Assembly (NCBI RefSeq): GCF_016107625.1
Contig: NZ_JABASV010000003.1
Span: 310,001-374,000, forward strand
Reading direction: 5' to 3'
Origin: Vreelandella alkaliphila
GTDB taxonomy: Bacteria; Pseudomonadota; Gammaproteobacteria; Pseudomonadales; Halomonadaceae
DNA length: 64,000 bases
Below the pieces are notes generated by a model that made no database searches, was not told where the DNA came from, and was given only the letters and a program-made list of their open reading frames with translations. The position numbers and the translations under genes were made by a program. Position 1 is the stretch's first letter; each line of letters begins with the position of its first letter. This document shows positions 17,843 through 25,511 of the stretch, in pieces.

Positions 17843-18193
17843 TTACGTTGATATGTTCATTACATCGACAGCCTCAATGCCCAAGGTGCCGTCTACCACT
17901 TCTACAAAACTGCGCTCCTCTTTGAGGATGAATCGTTGCTCTTGGGCCATTGTGAAGTTCGCGTTCCCTCCTTCATCAGATCTCAGCCGAGCGCGATAGG
18001 CTTCATAGGAAGCTAGGCTATCGAAGGCAATTAGGCCCCAGGCGATATTGTTGGTGCCCTCTAAAGGCAGGAAGTAGCCAATAAGATGGCCGCCACACCA
18101 GGGGATGATTTTTCCCCAGTTTTCCGCGTATTGCTTGAAAGCGTCGCGTTGGAAAGGGTCGATCTCGTAGCGAATGATGCAGGTAATGCTCAT
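17843..18193 (-). CDS. NIPSNAP-family protein
   Basis: A 116-residue protein with the NIPSNAP dimeric alpha/beta-barrel pattern: I-I-R-Y-E-I-D-P at the start, [30 protein letters not shown] and a final E-R-S-F-V-E strand. The start at 18191-18193 is preferred to an ATG eight codons upstream because GGAGAT lies 8 nt before it. Divergent from an ArsR-like regulator whose operator lies in the 75-bp gap. Function of the family in bacteria is poorly defined. Confidence 0.85.
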   Translation of the reverse strand: MSITCIIRYEIDPFQRDAFKQYAENWGKIIPWCGGHLIGYFLPLEGTNNIAWGLIAFDSLASYEAYRARLRSDEGGNANFTMAQEQRFILKEERSFVEVVDGTLGIEAVDVMNIST

Positions 18194-18246
18194 CTGATTA
18201 TCTCCATTGAAAGGCAACGGAGACGATACCTAATTGCCGCACCCAA

Positions 18247-18270
18247 ATGGTTCGACTAAGATCGAACCAT
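18247..18270. promoter_or_regulatory. Perfect 9-bp inverted repeat, operator of the ArsR-like regulator
   Basis: ATGGTTCGA (18247-18255) and TCGAACCAT (18262-18270) are exact reverse complements separated by 6 bp. The right arm overlaps the start codon at 18269. This fits autorepression by the adjacent winged-helix protein and shared control of the divergent NIPSNAP-ABM genes. Confidence 0.7.
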
Positions 18271-19009
18271 GAATGAAGCCCCTAACATTGTGCGCGTTGC
18301 CGCACTGATCGGAGATAACGCTCGGGCGGAGGCGCTCTGTGCCTTAATGTCTGATCGCGCGCTAACGGCAACTGAACTGGCAAATATGGCCGGTGTGACT
18401 AAGCAAACCATGAGCTTCCACCTCGCCAAGCTGCGAGAGGAAGGACTGCTTGCGGTCGAAAAGCAGGGGCGCCACCGCTATTTTAGGCTGGCGGGGCCAC
18501 ATGTTGCTGAACTTTTGGAGTCGCTGATGGGCCTCGCTTTCCGAGGCGACGATAGGCATCTGTCTATCGGCCCGCGCGACCCCGCGCTGCGCAAGGCCCG
18601 AGTTTGTTACGACCACCTTGCAGGGGAGCTGGGGGTTTTTGTGTACGAGCAGATGCTCGAGACAGATATCCTTCAGCAGCTTCCAGGCGGACTAAAGCTG
18701 ACTAAACAGGGACGGCTGTGGTTCCTGAAACATGGCATCGATGCAGACGCGCTGGCTTCTTCGAAGCGATCATTTTGTCGGGCGTGTCTGGATTGGAGCG
18801 AACGTAGAAATCACCTTGCCGGCGCGCTCGGGGCGGCGCTGCTTGCGCGAATTCAGGCGCTTGGCTGGGCGAAACGGGAGGAAGACTCCCGCGTTATCGT
18901 TTTCAGTGCTAAAGGGGAAGCGTCGCTGCGGGCAATGTTCGCAGTGAACAACATGCCACCCACTCCTGACACCTCACTATTAGAACCCCTCTCGCTTGTT
19001 TGTAAATAA
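18269..19009 (+). CDS. ArsR-like winged helix-turn-helix transcriptional regulator
   Basis: A 246-residue regulator. Residues about 8-80 form an ArsR-type winged helix (A-L-C-A-L-M-S-D-R-A-L-T-A-T-E-L-A ... Q-T-M-S-F-H-L-A-K-L-R-E-E-G-L-L). The C-terminal 150 residues are an uncharacterised domain with a C-R-A-C-L-D-W-S-E-R motif near 172, a possible metal- or redox-sensing cysteine pair (also C-Y-D-H near 112). This long architecture is seen in ArsR relatives that control small oxygenase genes. A perfect palindrome overlaps its start codon. Signal unknown. Confidence 0.85.
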   Translation: MNEAPNIVRVAALIGDNARAEALCALMSDRALTATELANMAGVTKQTMSFHLAKLREEGLLAVEKQGRHRYFRLAGPHVAELLESLMGLAFRGDDRHLSIGPRDPALRKARVCYDHLAGELGVFVYEQMLETDILQQLPGGLKLTKQGRLWFLKHGIDADALASSKRSFCRACLDWSERRNHLAGALGAALLARIQALGWAKREEDSRVIVFSAKGEASLRAMFAVNNMPPTPDTSLLEPLSLVCK

Positions 19010-19118
19010 TGTTCATTTTTCAGTGCTTGTAGCTACTTACTACCGCAGGCATTATCAGCGCTCGTGATTGCTGGCCGAAGGCGGCAACCATAAGGATTTT
19101 GTCGCAATGGGGGAAATA

Positions 19119-19439
19119 ATGGGGAAGCTCTTTTCACTGATCGTACTACTGGCAATTGGCTACGTGGGCATCTATATCTATTACGGTGTCGCCGTAAAAC
19201 AAGAAGTGCAGCAGCAATTGGATGATCGCGGTCTGTCTTCGGTGAGTGTTGATAACGTTGAGTATGGCCTGTTTGCACCGGTTAACACCTCTGCAGAACT
19301 GACAGTAACCGTTACTTATCGCGGTTCTCAGGCAGCAGTGAACATGGTGGTGCAAGGGCACCCGGTGTTTTCAGACGACGTTAGTGTTGAGTTCGATGGT
19401 CTTCAAGCACTGAGCTTGGGGATAGGCTTCGGGCAGTAG
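19119..19439 (+). CDS. Small membrane-anchored protein of unknown function
   Basis: About 106 residues. The ATG at 19119 follows GGGGGAAA and gives an N-terminus of two charged residues and a hydrophobic segment (about 5-24). The remainder looks like a periplasmic or cytoplasmic beta-rich domain with alternating V/T strands. ATGs at 19107 and 19068 are possible earlier starts. I do not recognise a family. It lies alone between the ArsR-like regulator and the molybdenum-carrier-like gene. Confidence 0.55.
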   Translation: MGKLFSLIVLLAIGYVGIYIYYGVAVKQEVQQQLDDRGLSSVSVDNVEYGLFAPVNTSAELTVTVTYRGSQAAVNMVVQGHPVFSDDVSVEFDGLQALSLGIGFGQ

Positions 19440-19476
19440 GTTTTACAACGTTCGCTTGCACTTTTTTACACCGCGT

Positions 19477-19492
19477 GGCAAACGCGTTTGCC
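19477..19492. promoter_or_regulatory. 16-bp perfect palindrome upstream of the molybdenum-carrier-like gene
   Basis: GGCAAACGCGTTTGCC is its own reverse complement and lies 33 bp before the next start codon. The shape (A-rich arms around a central CGCG) resembles LacI/PurR-type operators, but no such regulator is encoded nearby. Confidence 0.45.
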
Positions 19493-19524
19493 GCTCAACT
19501 AAAGACACGTGGCGTGGCTAATTT

Positions 19525-19989
19525 ATGCTTTCCAAAATTATAAGTGGCGGCCAAACCGGCGCTGACCGAGCGGCACTAGATGCCGCATTAGCACTGGATT
19601 TCCCCATAGGTGGATGTTGTCCCGTCGGCAGAATGGCTGAAGACGGGCCGATTAGCAGCGTCTACAACCTTGATGAAATTGGCGGAGGGTATCGTCAACG
19701 TACCAAGAAAAATGTACAAGATGCAGATGGCACCGCTATCTTCTATGCGTCTTATCTTCAAGGGGGAACAGAAGCCACAGTTCTGTTCTGTATTCAGCAA
19801 TCAAAGCCCTACAAGCTGATTGATATTGAGCTGATAGATCCATTGCACGCGGCGATGTTGCTGGCCGACTTTGTGCACGACCGCCACATTACTGCACTTA
19901 ATGTTGCAGGCCCTCGTGCCAGCACTTGCCCGGTAATGTACGCGTACGTTAAGCAAACGATTGAACTGGTTATAAAGCAATCACGCTAG
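19525..19989 (+). CDS. Putative molybdenum-carrier family protein
   Basis: A 154-residue Rossmann-like protein of the small MoCo-carrier/SLOG family. The N-terminal nucleotide-binding loop S-G-G-Q-T-G-A-D-R-A-A-L near residue 7, then C-P-V-G-R-M-A-E-D-G-P-I, then Y-R-Q-R-T-K-K-N-V, G-T-A-I-F-Y and G-G-T-E-A-T show it. A late motif N-V-A-G-P-R-A-S-T-C-P is also characteristic. Biochemical role in bacteria is uncertain; the carrier name comes from the family. Separate transcription unit or the first gene before the VOC protein 23 bp downstream. Confidence 0.85.
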   Translation: MLSKIISGGQTGADRAALDAALALDFPIGGCCPVGRMAEDGPISSVYNLDEIGGGYRQRTKKNVQDADGTAIFYASYLQGGTEATVLFCIQQSKPYKLIDIELIDPLHAAMLLADFVHDRHITALNVAGPRASTCPVMYAYVKQTIELVIKQSR

Positions 19990-20012
19990 ATTAAGCTTAA
20001 AGGAACAAGCCA

Positions 20013-20372
20013 ATGCACACGCATGAAAAACTTAATTACGTCGAGTTTGCAGCGAAAGATTTAGCGGCGACAAAAACGTTTTTCACGGCGGTGTTCGGCT
20101 GGGAATTCGTCGATTATGGCCCTGAATACAGTGCGCTTTCCAACCAGGGGCTAGATGGCGGTTTTTATCATTCAGATGCCTGTAGTCGAACCGCTAACGG
20201 TGGCGCACTGCTGGTTTTCTATAGCGCGGATATTAACGCAACGCTCGATAAGGTAGAGCAAAGCGGCGGTGACGTCATTCAGCCTATTTTCGAATTCCCA
20301 GGCGGCTTTCGCTTTCACTTCCTAGAACCCAGTGGCAATGAGTTTGCGGTTTGGTCAGAGGCGCGCACTTAA
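20013..20372 (+). CDS. VOC-family (glyoxalase/bleomycin-resistance-like) protein
   Basis: A 119-residue vicinal-oxygen-chelate protein: L-N-Y-V-E-F-A-A-K-D-L-A-A-T-K-T-F-F near the start, F-G-W-E-F-V-D-Y-G-P-E-Y, and the closing F-H-F-L-E-P-S-G-N-E-F-A-V-W-S-E. This is the subgroup that resembles the E. coli-type YkcA/CFP-32 proteins. Preceded by AAAGGA. It follows the molybdenum-carrier-like gene by 23 bp and may share its transcript. Ligand unknown. Confidence 0.85.
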   Translation: MHTHEKLNYVEFAAKDLAATKTFFTAVFGWEFVDYGPEYSALSNQGLDGGFYHSDACSRTANGGALLVFYSADINATLDKVEQSGGDVIQPIFEFPGGFRFHFLEPSGNEFAVWSEART

Positions 20373-20383
20373 AACGCTAACGC

Positions 20384-20434
20384 CCCAGAGCTCTTTTAAC
20401 CCCAGAGGTCTTTTAACCTCAAAGATCTTTTAAA
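20384..20434 (+). repeat. Three tandem 17-bp imperfect repeats before a ribosome binding site
   Basis: Units of 17 bp start at 20384, 20401 and 20418. Each reads (C)YCARAG-N-TCTTTTAA, for example CCCAGAGCTCTTTTAAC and CCCAGAGGTCTTTTAAC. The third contains the palindrome AAAGATCTTT. The array ends directly before the AGAGGAG site of the next gene. Confidence 0.8.
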
Positions 20435-20447
20435 GAGGAGTACATGA

Positions 20448-20684
20448 GTGGCCTTTTCTGATGCAGAAAGAGATGCGCTTTTGAGTGTCAAAGGTGTTGG
20501 CCCTACCGCCCTCAAGCGTTTTGAAGAGATTGGTATCGACTCATTTACTGAGCTGGCCGCCCGCCAAGTTGATGAGATAGCAGAAATGGTGGCCGCCATG
20601 CTGCATACAACTTGCTGGAAAAACAGCCCGCAGGCAAAGGCAGCCATTTCTGCCGCTATTACCAAGGCGCAAGAGGGTGTGTGA
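20448..20684 (+). CDS. Small helix-hairpin-helix protein
   Basis: A 78-residue protein with a helix-hairpin-helix motif (L-L-S-V-K-G-V-G-P-T-A-L-K-R-F-E-E-I-G near residue 11), a non-specific DNA-binding unit, followed by a short helical tail. The start is GTG at 20448, 7 nt after AGAGGAG; an ATG four bases earlier would give only five codons. No catalytic residues are visible. It is near proteins of unknown function of similar length annotated as HhH-domain proteins in related bacteria. Function unknown. Confidence 0.7.
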   Translation: MAFSDAERDALLSVKGVGPTALKRFEEIGIDSFTELAARQVDEIAEMVAAMLHTTCWKNSPQAKAAISAAITKAQEGV

Positions 20685-20696
20685 CACACTGCAAAT

Positions 20697-20730
20697 GTAG
20701 CGAGCAATCAATGGTTAGAGTGCTCGCTAC
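20697..20730. terminator. Hairpin terminator between convergent genes
   Basis: A perfect 10-bp stem GTAGCGAGCA (20697-20706) with TGCTCGCTAC (20721-20730), loop of 14 nt, extended outward by GTGACACA/TGTGTCAT. It separates the helix-hairpin-helix gene from the convergent LysE gene. Confidence 0.75.
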
Positions 20731-20743
20731 CTGTGTCATCAGG

Positions 20744-21376
20744 CTAGCTAGCGTTAAGCGGCAGCCAAACATGCTCATAGCCAATCGATAACGCCACGGC
20801 GACCAGCAGCCCCGCCATTACCCAGTTGAAGCCCTTAATGATCCCTGCGCTTTGAATACGCTGGCCAACCAAGCTGCCCATCAAGACATAACTGCCGGGT
20901 GCGCCAGCGGCTAATATTGCCAGCCCGAATGCCCAAACCACCAAGCTAAGCCCTTCAATACCCGCCGCAGGAAATTGCAGTGTAGCAAGGGGTAGGGTGG
21001 CAATAATGGCTTTTGGGTTAAGCAGTTGCATCACCAGCCCATCGCGAAAACGCAGCAGATGTGCGGTGTGGTCATGGTTGTTTAACTGGGTGTTTAAGTC
21101 GCTACTTAAATCAGCGCTTGAGCGGGCAATTTTTATTGCGAGATAAACAATATAGCTACATCCCAACGCACTCACGACGATCAGTGCCTCATCGTCGATC
21201 CAAGCGGCGCCTGCCCAGCCCAATAGTAATAAGTAAGTAAACATTGCGGTGCCTACCCCCAGACAAAAACCTAGCGATTTTTTGGCTTGGCCATTGATGC
21301 CAACGTTTAAGCCCAGCAGATTCACAGGCCCAGGCGTATACATAGCGCCCAGGGCATAGGCGACGATTCCTAGCAT
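20744..21376 (-). CDS. LysE/RhtB-family exporter
   Basis: A 210-residue membrane protein with about six hydrophobic segments. Y-T-P-G-P-V-N-L-L-G-L-N near residue 14 is the conserved LysE-family loop, and N-P-K-A-I-I-A-T-L-P-L near 118 the second signature. It is 42 bp downstream of the AraC gene in the same direction, so the two likely form an operon or share control. Substrate unknown; export of an amino acid or analogue is the usual role. Confidence 0.87.
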   Translation of the reverse strand: MLGIVAYALGAMYTPGPVNLLGLNVGINGQAKKSLGFCLGVGTAMFTYLLLLGWAGAAWIDDEALIVVSALGCSYIVYLAIKIARSSADLSSDLNTQLNNHDHTAHLLRFRDGLVMQLLNPKAIIATLPLATLQFPAAGIEGLSLVVWAFGLAILAAGAPGSYVLMGSLVGQRIQSAGIIKGFNWVMAGLLVAVALSIGYEHVWLPLNAS

Positions 21377-21418
21377 GGTGAAGCCTCGTTTGTTTAATGG
21401 CAGTTCTAAAACTGGGGA

Positions 21419-22249
21419 TTAACGCGCGATATCGCGTTGGTACTGGTGGGGAGTCATGCCATAAATGCGCTTAAAGCGTCGATTAAAATGGCTAAGGTCG
21501 GCAAAGCCAAAGCGTAGCGCCACATCGTTAAGTGGGGCACCGGCGTCTAGTGCAGTACGCGCCGCATTGATACGGCAATTAATCACGTACTGATGGGGGG
21601 TAATGCCGTAATGCTGGCGAAACAGGCGCAAGAAATGGTACTTGGATAAATGCGCTGCCTGGCAAATATCATCCAGCAACATATCTCTTTCCAGGTGAGC
21701 ATGGATATACTCCTTAGCCAGACGTAGCAGGGCATCAGGTCGACTTGTGACGGGGCTGGGCTGTGAAATGCCGCCGAGTTGAACGGTTCTCTCGATAACC
21801 CGATAAAGCGCATTTTCCTGATCAATACAGCTACCTGCTTGGGAGGTGACCAAGCGCGCCAGTTCCAAAATGGCATGGCGCAGTTGAACATCCTGAATCA
21901 GCGTTTGGTTGGAACGAAAATCCGTGGCATGTTCACGTCCAAGTGCATCAGCGAACAGCGGCTTGACCTGGTCCGGGTGAGCATAAACCATCAGGTAGTC
22001 CAGTGCGTGCTTACCGCCCGGTTGGCCATCGTGAACCTCCTCAGGATTGAACAGAATCACATTGCCCGGCGGGCTTTTGTGGAACTGCCCGCCGCTAAAA
22101 AAATCCTGACGCCCAGACAGCGTTACGCCGAAGGCAAACTCCTCATGGGCGTGGCGGTCATAGCTGAAATCTTCAATCGCTGCCTGAAGCACCGTTAGTG
22201 TTGGCACATGCTGACTTTTGATGAATTGAAACCGGCTTGTATTCGCCAT
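21419..22249 (-). CDS. AraC-family transcriptional regulator
   Basis: A 276-residue regulator. An N-terminal AraC-type cupin domain (H-A-H-E-E-F-A-F-G-V near residue 33, F-N-P-E-E-V-H-D-G near 67) is followed by two helix-turn-helix motifs at about 195-215 and 243-265 ending in the signature F-G-F-A-D-L-S-H-F-N-R-R-F-K-R-I-Y-G-M-T-P. It is upstream of a LysE exporter in the same direction and divergent from a DapA-like lyase, so it may control both. Effector unknown. Confidence 0.9.
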   Translation of the reverse strand: MANTSRFQFIKSQHVPTLTVLQAAIEDFSYDRHAHEEFAFGVTLSGRQDFFSGGQFHKSPPGNVILFNPEEVHDGQPGGKHALDYLMVYAHPDQVKPLFADALGREHATDFRSNQTLIQDVQLRHAILELARLVTSQAGSCIDQENALYRVIERTVQLGGISQPSPVTSRPDALLRLAKEYIHAHLERDMLLDDICQAAHLSKYHFLRLFRQHYGITPHQYVINCRINAARTALDAGAPLNDVALRFGFADLSHFNRRFKRIYGMTPHQYQRDIAR

Positions 22250-22411
22250 GCCAAATCCTCCTGATGAGTCACACCACCTAGCTTATGCGCTCCTGGATAT
22301 CAAATGCTTGTACATAATTGCTAACTAACCTTGAGAGACTCTCTAGCCTCATCATGCAGCATCACGTATGTTAATAGCTTCTTATCTACCATCGTAAAAG
22401 GATCATTCACC

Positions 22412-23305
22412 ATGTTCACCGGCCTGAGTGCATTTCCGCTAACCCCCATGAACGAGCAGGGCATACATGAGCATGAGTTTGCTTGTTTAGTGGAACGCTT
22501 GGTGGAGGCGCGGGTGGATTCTATCGGCGTGCTGGGGTCGACGGGCAGCTACGCTTATTTAAGTGGTGAAGAACGCGCCCGCGTAGCCAAACTGTGCGTT
22601 GAGCATGCCGCCAGCGTGCCAGTGGTGGTAGGCATAGGTTCGCTCCGTACCCGTGATGTACTGGCCAATGCTGAAAGCGCCCAGCAAGCAGGCGCTAGTG
22701 GCGTGCTGTTGGCGCCAGTGTCTTATCAAAAGCTGACCGAGGATGAGGTATTTGGCCTTTTCGAGACGGTTTGTCGTTCGCTGAGTGTGCCGCTATGTGT
22801 CTACGACAATCCGGGCACTACGCACTTTGAGTTCAGTGATGAACTGCATGGTCGCATCGCCCAACTGCCCCAGGTTCGCTCGATTAAAATTCCTCCAGTG
22901 CAGAATGATATAGCCGCCGCACAGGAGCGCGTGGCACGGCTGCGTGGGTTAATTCCCAGCGACGTAACCATCGGCATTAGCGGCGACCCAGCGGCCGCCA
23001 CGGGCATGCTTGCTGGCTGCGATGCTTGGTACTCGGTAATTGGTGGGCTATACCCTGAAACTGCGCTGGCGCTAACCCGTGCCGCCCAAGCGGGAGACGC
23101 AAAAGACGCCAACGCGCTTTCCGCTGCGCTTGAACCGTTATGGGCGCTCTACCGTGATTTCGGCGGCAGCCTGCGGGTAGTCGCTACCATTGCAGAACTT
23201 ACCGGAACAGTCAGCCAACCCTGTTTGCCCCAGCCGCTACAAACGCTGCAAGGCGATGCGCGGAAAAGGGTGGCGGCGGCGATTGACGCTTTGCAACTAA
23301 GCTAA
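22412..23305 (+). CDS. Dihydrodipicolinate synthase/N-acetylneuraminate lyase family protein
   Basis: A 297-residue class I aldolase barrel. Schiff-base Lys159 lies in R-S-I-K-I-P-P, and Tyr131 in C-V-Y-D-N-P-G-T is the partner residue. The pyruvate-binding loop reads G-S-T-G-S-Y near 42 instead of the G-T-T-G-E of true DapA, so this is probably another member of the family, such as a hydroxyproline- or sugar-acid aldolase. The start at 22412 follows AAAGGAT and gives the normal M-F-T-G-L-S-A-F-P-L-T-P N-terminus; the longer frame is not needed. Divergent from an AraC regulator. Substrate unknown. Confidence 0.88.
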   Translation: MFTGLSAFPLTPMNEQGIHEHEFACLVERLVEARVDSIGVLGSTGSYAYLSGEERARVAKLCVEHAASVPVVVGIGSLRTRDVLANAESAQQAGASGVLLAPVSYQKLTEDEVFGLFETVCRSLSVPLCVYDNPGTTHFEFSDELHGRIAQLPQVRSIKIPPVQNDIAAAQERVARLRGLIPSDVTIGISGDPAAATGMLAGCDAWYSVIGGLYPETALALTRAAQAGDAKDANALSAALEPLWALYRDFGGSLRVVATIAELTGTVSQPCLPQPLQTLQGDARKRVAAAIDALQLS

Positions 23306-23320
23306 CGCGTTTATCGATGG

Positions 23321-23357
23321 CAGGCCCTGGCTAAAGCGCTGACTTTCCCAGGGCCTG
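23321..23357. terminator. Bidirectional hairpin between convergent genes
   Basis: A perfect 10-bp stem CAGGCCCTGG (23321-23330) and CCAGGGCCTG (23348-23357) with a 17-nt loop lies between the lyase and the convergent zinc-peptidase gene. Confidence 0.7.
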
Positions 23358-23370
23358 TTGCAGATGCGGA

Positions 23371-24339
23371 TTAAAGCCCTTGGGCACCGCGCCGTAGCCA
23401 ATTATGCACGAAGGCTAGCTTGCGCATCGCCGGATCTGAAAGCACAAACGGATAAAGATCCGAAAGCCCCATCGAGCGGTTTACATGATTAACCCCAGCG
23501 ACTAATGATGCCGCGATGTGAATCAAGCGCTCAGCATCCGGTTCGGCGTAAGCATCCCAACCATAGGTGTTGGGCAAGGCCGGCGAGGTCATACCCGCCG
23601 ACACAAAGCTATCGGTGATATCGGTCAGGTGCAGCAAGTGCGAGGTGGTTTCCGCCCAATCCTCATGAGGGTGGGAGGACGCATAGGTAGACAGAAACCG
23701 CTGCCGCCAATCCGCAGGCGGGCCATTGTGATAATAGTGCTGCAACGCTGCTGGATAATCTTCGCGCTCATCGCCAAACATCTCACGAAACGCATCAAGA
23801 AAGTCATCCCGTAAGCTCAGCCGCCACCACAGCATATGGGCGATTTCATGGCGCATATGGCCAATCATCGTGCGGTAAGGCTCGGCCAATGCCTCTTTGC
23901 GAGTTGTGCGTAACACCGCATCAGCCTCTGCGACACTGATGGTCACTACACCGCCCACATGCCCCATGGGCACCGGCGTTCCCCCTTCTGCAAGCATATG
24001 AAACACCGGTGGCGCGCCAGGGTCTTCCGGGCGAAACCAGTTCCAACGGCCAAGGTTGTCGATTACCCAGCGTTTAGCAGCCTCCGTTTGCGCCCAGTTG
24101 GGCATGGCATCTGAAATGGAAGGATCGGGTGCTAGGGCTGTCATCGCGCAGGCGCGGCAGAATTCACCTTGCTTAGGCGCAATCCAGTTGCAACCAATGA
24201 CTTCGCGGTTGGCGCAGAAGGGCGGCATCGGCAGAAAGGCACGTGCTTGCGGGTCGTAAGCCACAGGCACACCGTCTGCAGTCACCAAATTATCAAACCA
24301 AAGTGAACCGGCACCGACCGGATTAGAAAACACACGCAT
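23371..24339 (-). CDS. Putative zinc metallopeptidase (peptidase Mx / DUF2248-like)
   Basis: A 322-residue cytoplasmic protein. Four cysteines (Cys42, 50, 61, 64; the last in C-R-A-C) form an N-terminal zinc ribbon. The active-site helix H-E-I-A-H-M-L-W-W is at 164-168. A downstream D-W-A-E-T-T-S-H-L-L-H segment supplies the third ligand region. This architecture matches the uncharacterised zinc-binding peptidase family. Monocistronic. Substrate and role unknown; the metal-dependent hydrolase assignment rests on the HExxH motif. Confidence 0.85.
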   Translation of the reverse strand: MRVFSNPVGAGSLWFDNLVTADGVPVAYDPQARAFLPMPPFCANREVIGCNWIAPKQGEFCRACAMTALAPDPSISDAMPNWAQTEAAKRWVIDNLGRWNWFRPEDPGAPPVFHMLAEGGTPVPMGHVGGVVTISVAEADAVLRTTRKEALAEPYRTMIGHMRHEIAHMLWWRLSLRDDFLDAFREMFGDEREDYPAALQHYYHNGPPADWRQRFLSTYASSHPHEDWAETTSHLLHLTDITDSFVSAGMTSPALPNTYGWDAYAEPDAERLIHIAASLVAGVNHVNRSMGLSDLYPFVLSDPAMRKLAFVHNWLRRGAQGL

Positions 24340-24479
24340 AGGTCGGGTATCTCAAAAGAAACGAGACTTCAGTCTAGGAGCCAATGCCGCGATAAGCCAA
24401 ACACATCTACCTTAATTTCTGTCTGGTTGGGCAAAAACAGCGTAAGTGTTGGGGCTTACTATCACGCCATTCTCCAAGC

Positions 24480-25367
24480 TTATGAGAGATGCGCCTCAAC
24501 GAGATCCCTAAGCTGCTCATTCAGAGGGTTGCCTTGCTTGCAGGCTAACAGTAGCGGCGGGGAAGTGCCCTCGTCGGTAAGCGGTATGGCCATCAGGCCG
24601 TGAGCCATCGACGCGGCGCTGGCGGGTAGGATGGTAATGCCAATACCGACGCCAACGAAGCACAGCATACTGCCGATATCAGGCACTTCCACAACATGGC
24701 TGAGAGAAACCCCTGCTTTATCGGCCAATGTCTCCAGTTGGCGCCTCAGAAATGTTCTTTGCGTGGCGGGCTGTAGTAAAAGCCGCTCGTTGGCTATTTC
24801 GCCAAAACTGATGGAAGGCTTTGCCTGCAGCCGATGGCCTGGGGGGAGTAAAACGAGCAGAGGTTCATCTCCCAGCCTGGAAACTGATAAACCCGCTAGA
24901 GAGTTCTCGTCCAGGTCGGCTCGTAGTACCGCAGCGTCAAGCTTACCCGCTTTCAGCGATGCGATATGTAAGAGGGCATTCCCTTCGCACAGCTGCAGTT
25001 CGATCAGCGGGCGCTCGGTGAGCAGTTTAGCCAGGGCAGAGGTGAGGGGTTTAGAGAAAATCGCGCTGGCCGAATAACCAAGGCGCAGCGTACCGACTTC
25101 ACCCTGGGCTGCCTGCCTGGCAACGCTGATGCTTCGTTGTGCAGCACTGAGTATCTCCAAGCTCTCACCAAGAAAGGCCTCGCCTGCTTTGGTGAGATGG
25201 ACACCTCGGGTATTGCGCTCAAACAGCTTCACACCCACGGTTTCTTCTAATGACTTAATGCTCTGGCTCAGCGGTGGCTGGGTAATATGCAATCGCTCGG
25301 CAGCGCGCCTGAAGTTAAGCTCCTCAGCAACGGCAACAAAGTGCTTAATCTGTTTCAGTTCGACCAT
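24480..25367 (-). CDS. LysR-family regulator, CatR/BenM-like
   Basis: A 295-residue LysR protein. The N-terminus (M-V-E-L-K-Q-I-K-H-F-V-A-V-A-E-E-L-N-F-R-R-A-A-E-R-L-H) is that of the CatR/BenM branch, which often controls aromatic or efflux genes. The effector domain is complete. It is divergent from an MFS gene; a 17-bp perfect inverted repeat with T-N11-A spacing lies in the 144-bp gap (25430-25446). Regulation of the MFS gene is therefore likely. Ligand unknown. Confidence 0.9.
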   Translation of the reverse strand: MVELKQIKHFVAVAEELNFRRAAERLHITQPPLSQSIKSLEETVGVKLFERNTRGVHLTKAGEAFLGESLEILSAAQRSISVARQAAQGEVGTLRLGYSASAIFSKPLTSALAKLLTERPLIELQLCEGNALLHIASLKAGKLDAAVLRADLDENSLAGLSVSRLGDEPLLVLLPPGHRLQAKPSISFGEIANERLLLQPATQRTFLRRQLETLADKAGVSLSHVVEVPDIGSMLCFVGVGIGITILPASAASMAHGLMAIPLTDEGTSPPLLLACKQGNPLNEQLRDLVEAHLS

Positions 25368-25429
25368 CTCGTCGCTCCTCCGGTGACCACAACATACGCT
25401 GATTTCTGATGCTGCACTCTGTCGAAACA

Positions 25430-25446
25430 GCTATCACTGAGATAGC
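25430..25446. promoter_or_regulatory. LysR operator (T-N11-A) between LysR and MFS genes
   Basis: GCTATCACTGAGATAGC is a perfect inverted repeat with 6-bp arms and contains TATC-N5-GATA, giving the T-N11-A spacing of LysR recognition sites. It lies centrally between the divergent genes. Confidence 0.75.
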
Positions 25447-25511
25447 GATTCCGACCTTCATTCGAGCATTGAGCGTACGTATGGTAATGCCTGTCTAAAC
25501 AGGAATAAGCC

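Noticed and set aside
18249..18268. GGTTCGA...TCGAACC resembling a tRNA T-arm
   Set aside because: No cloverleaf around it; it is explained as an operator of the ArsR-like gene.
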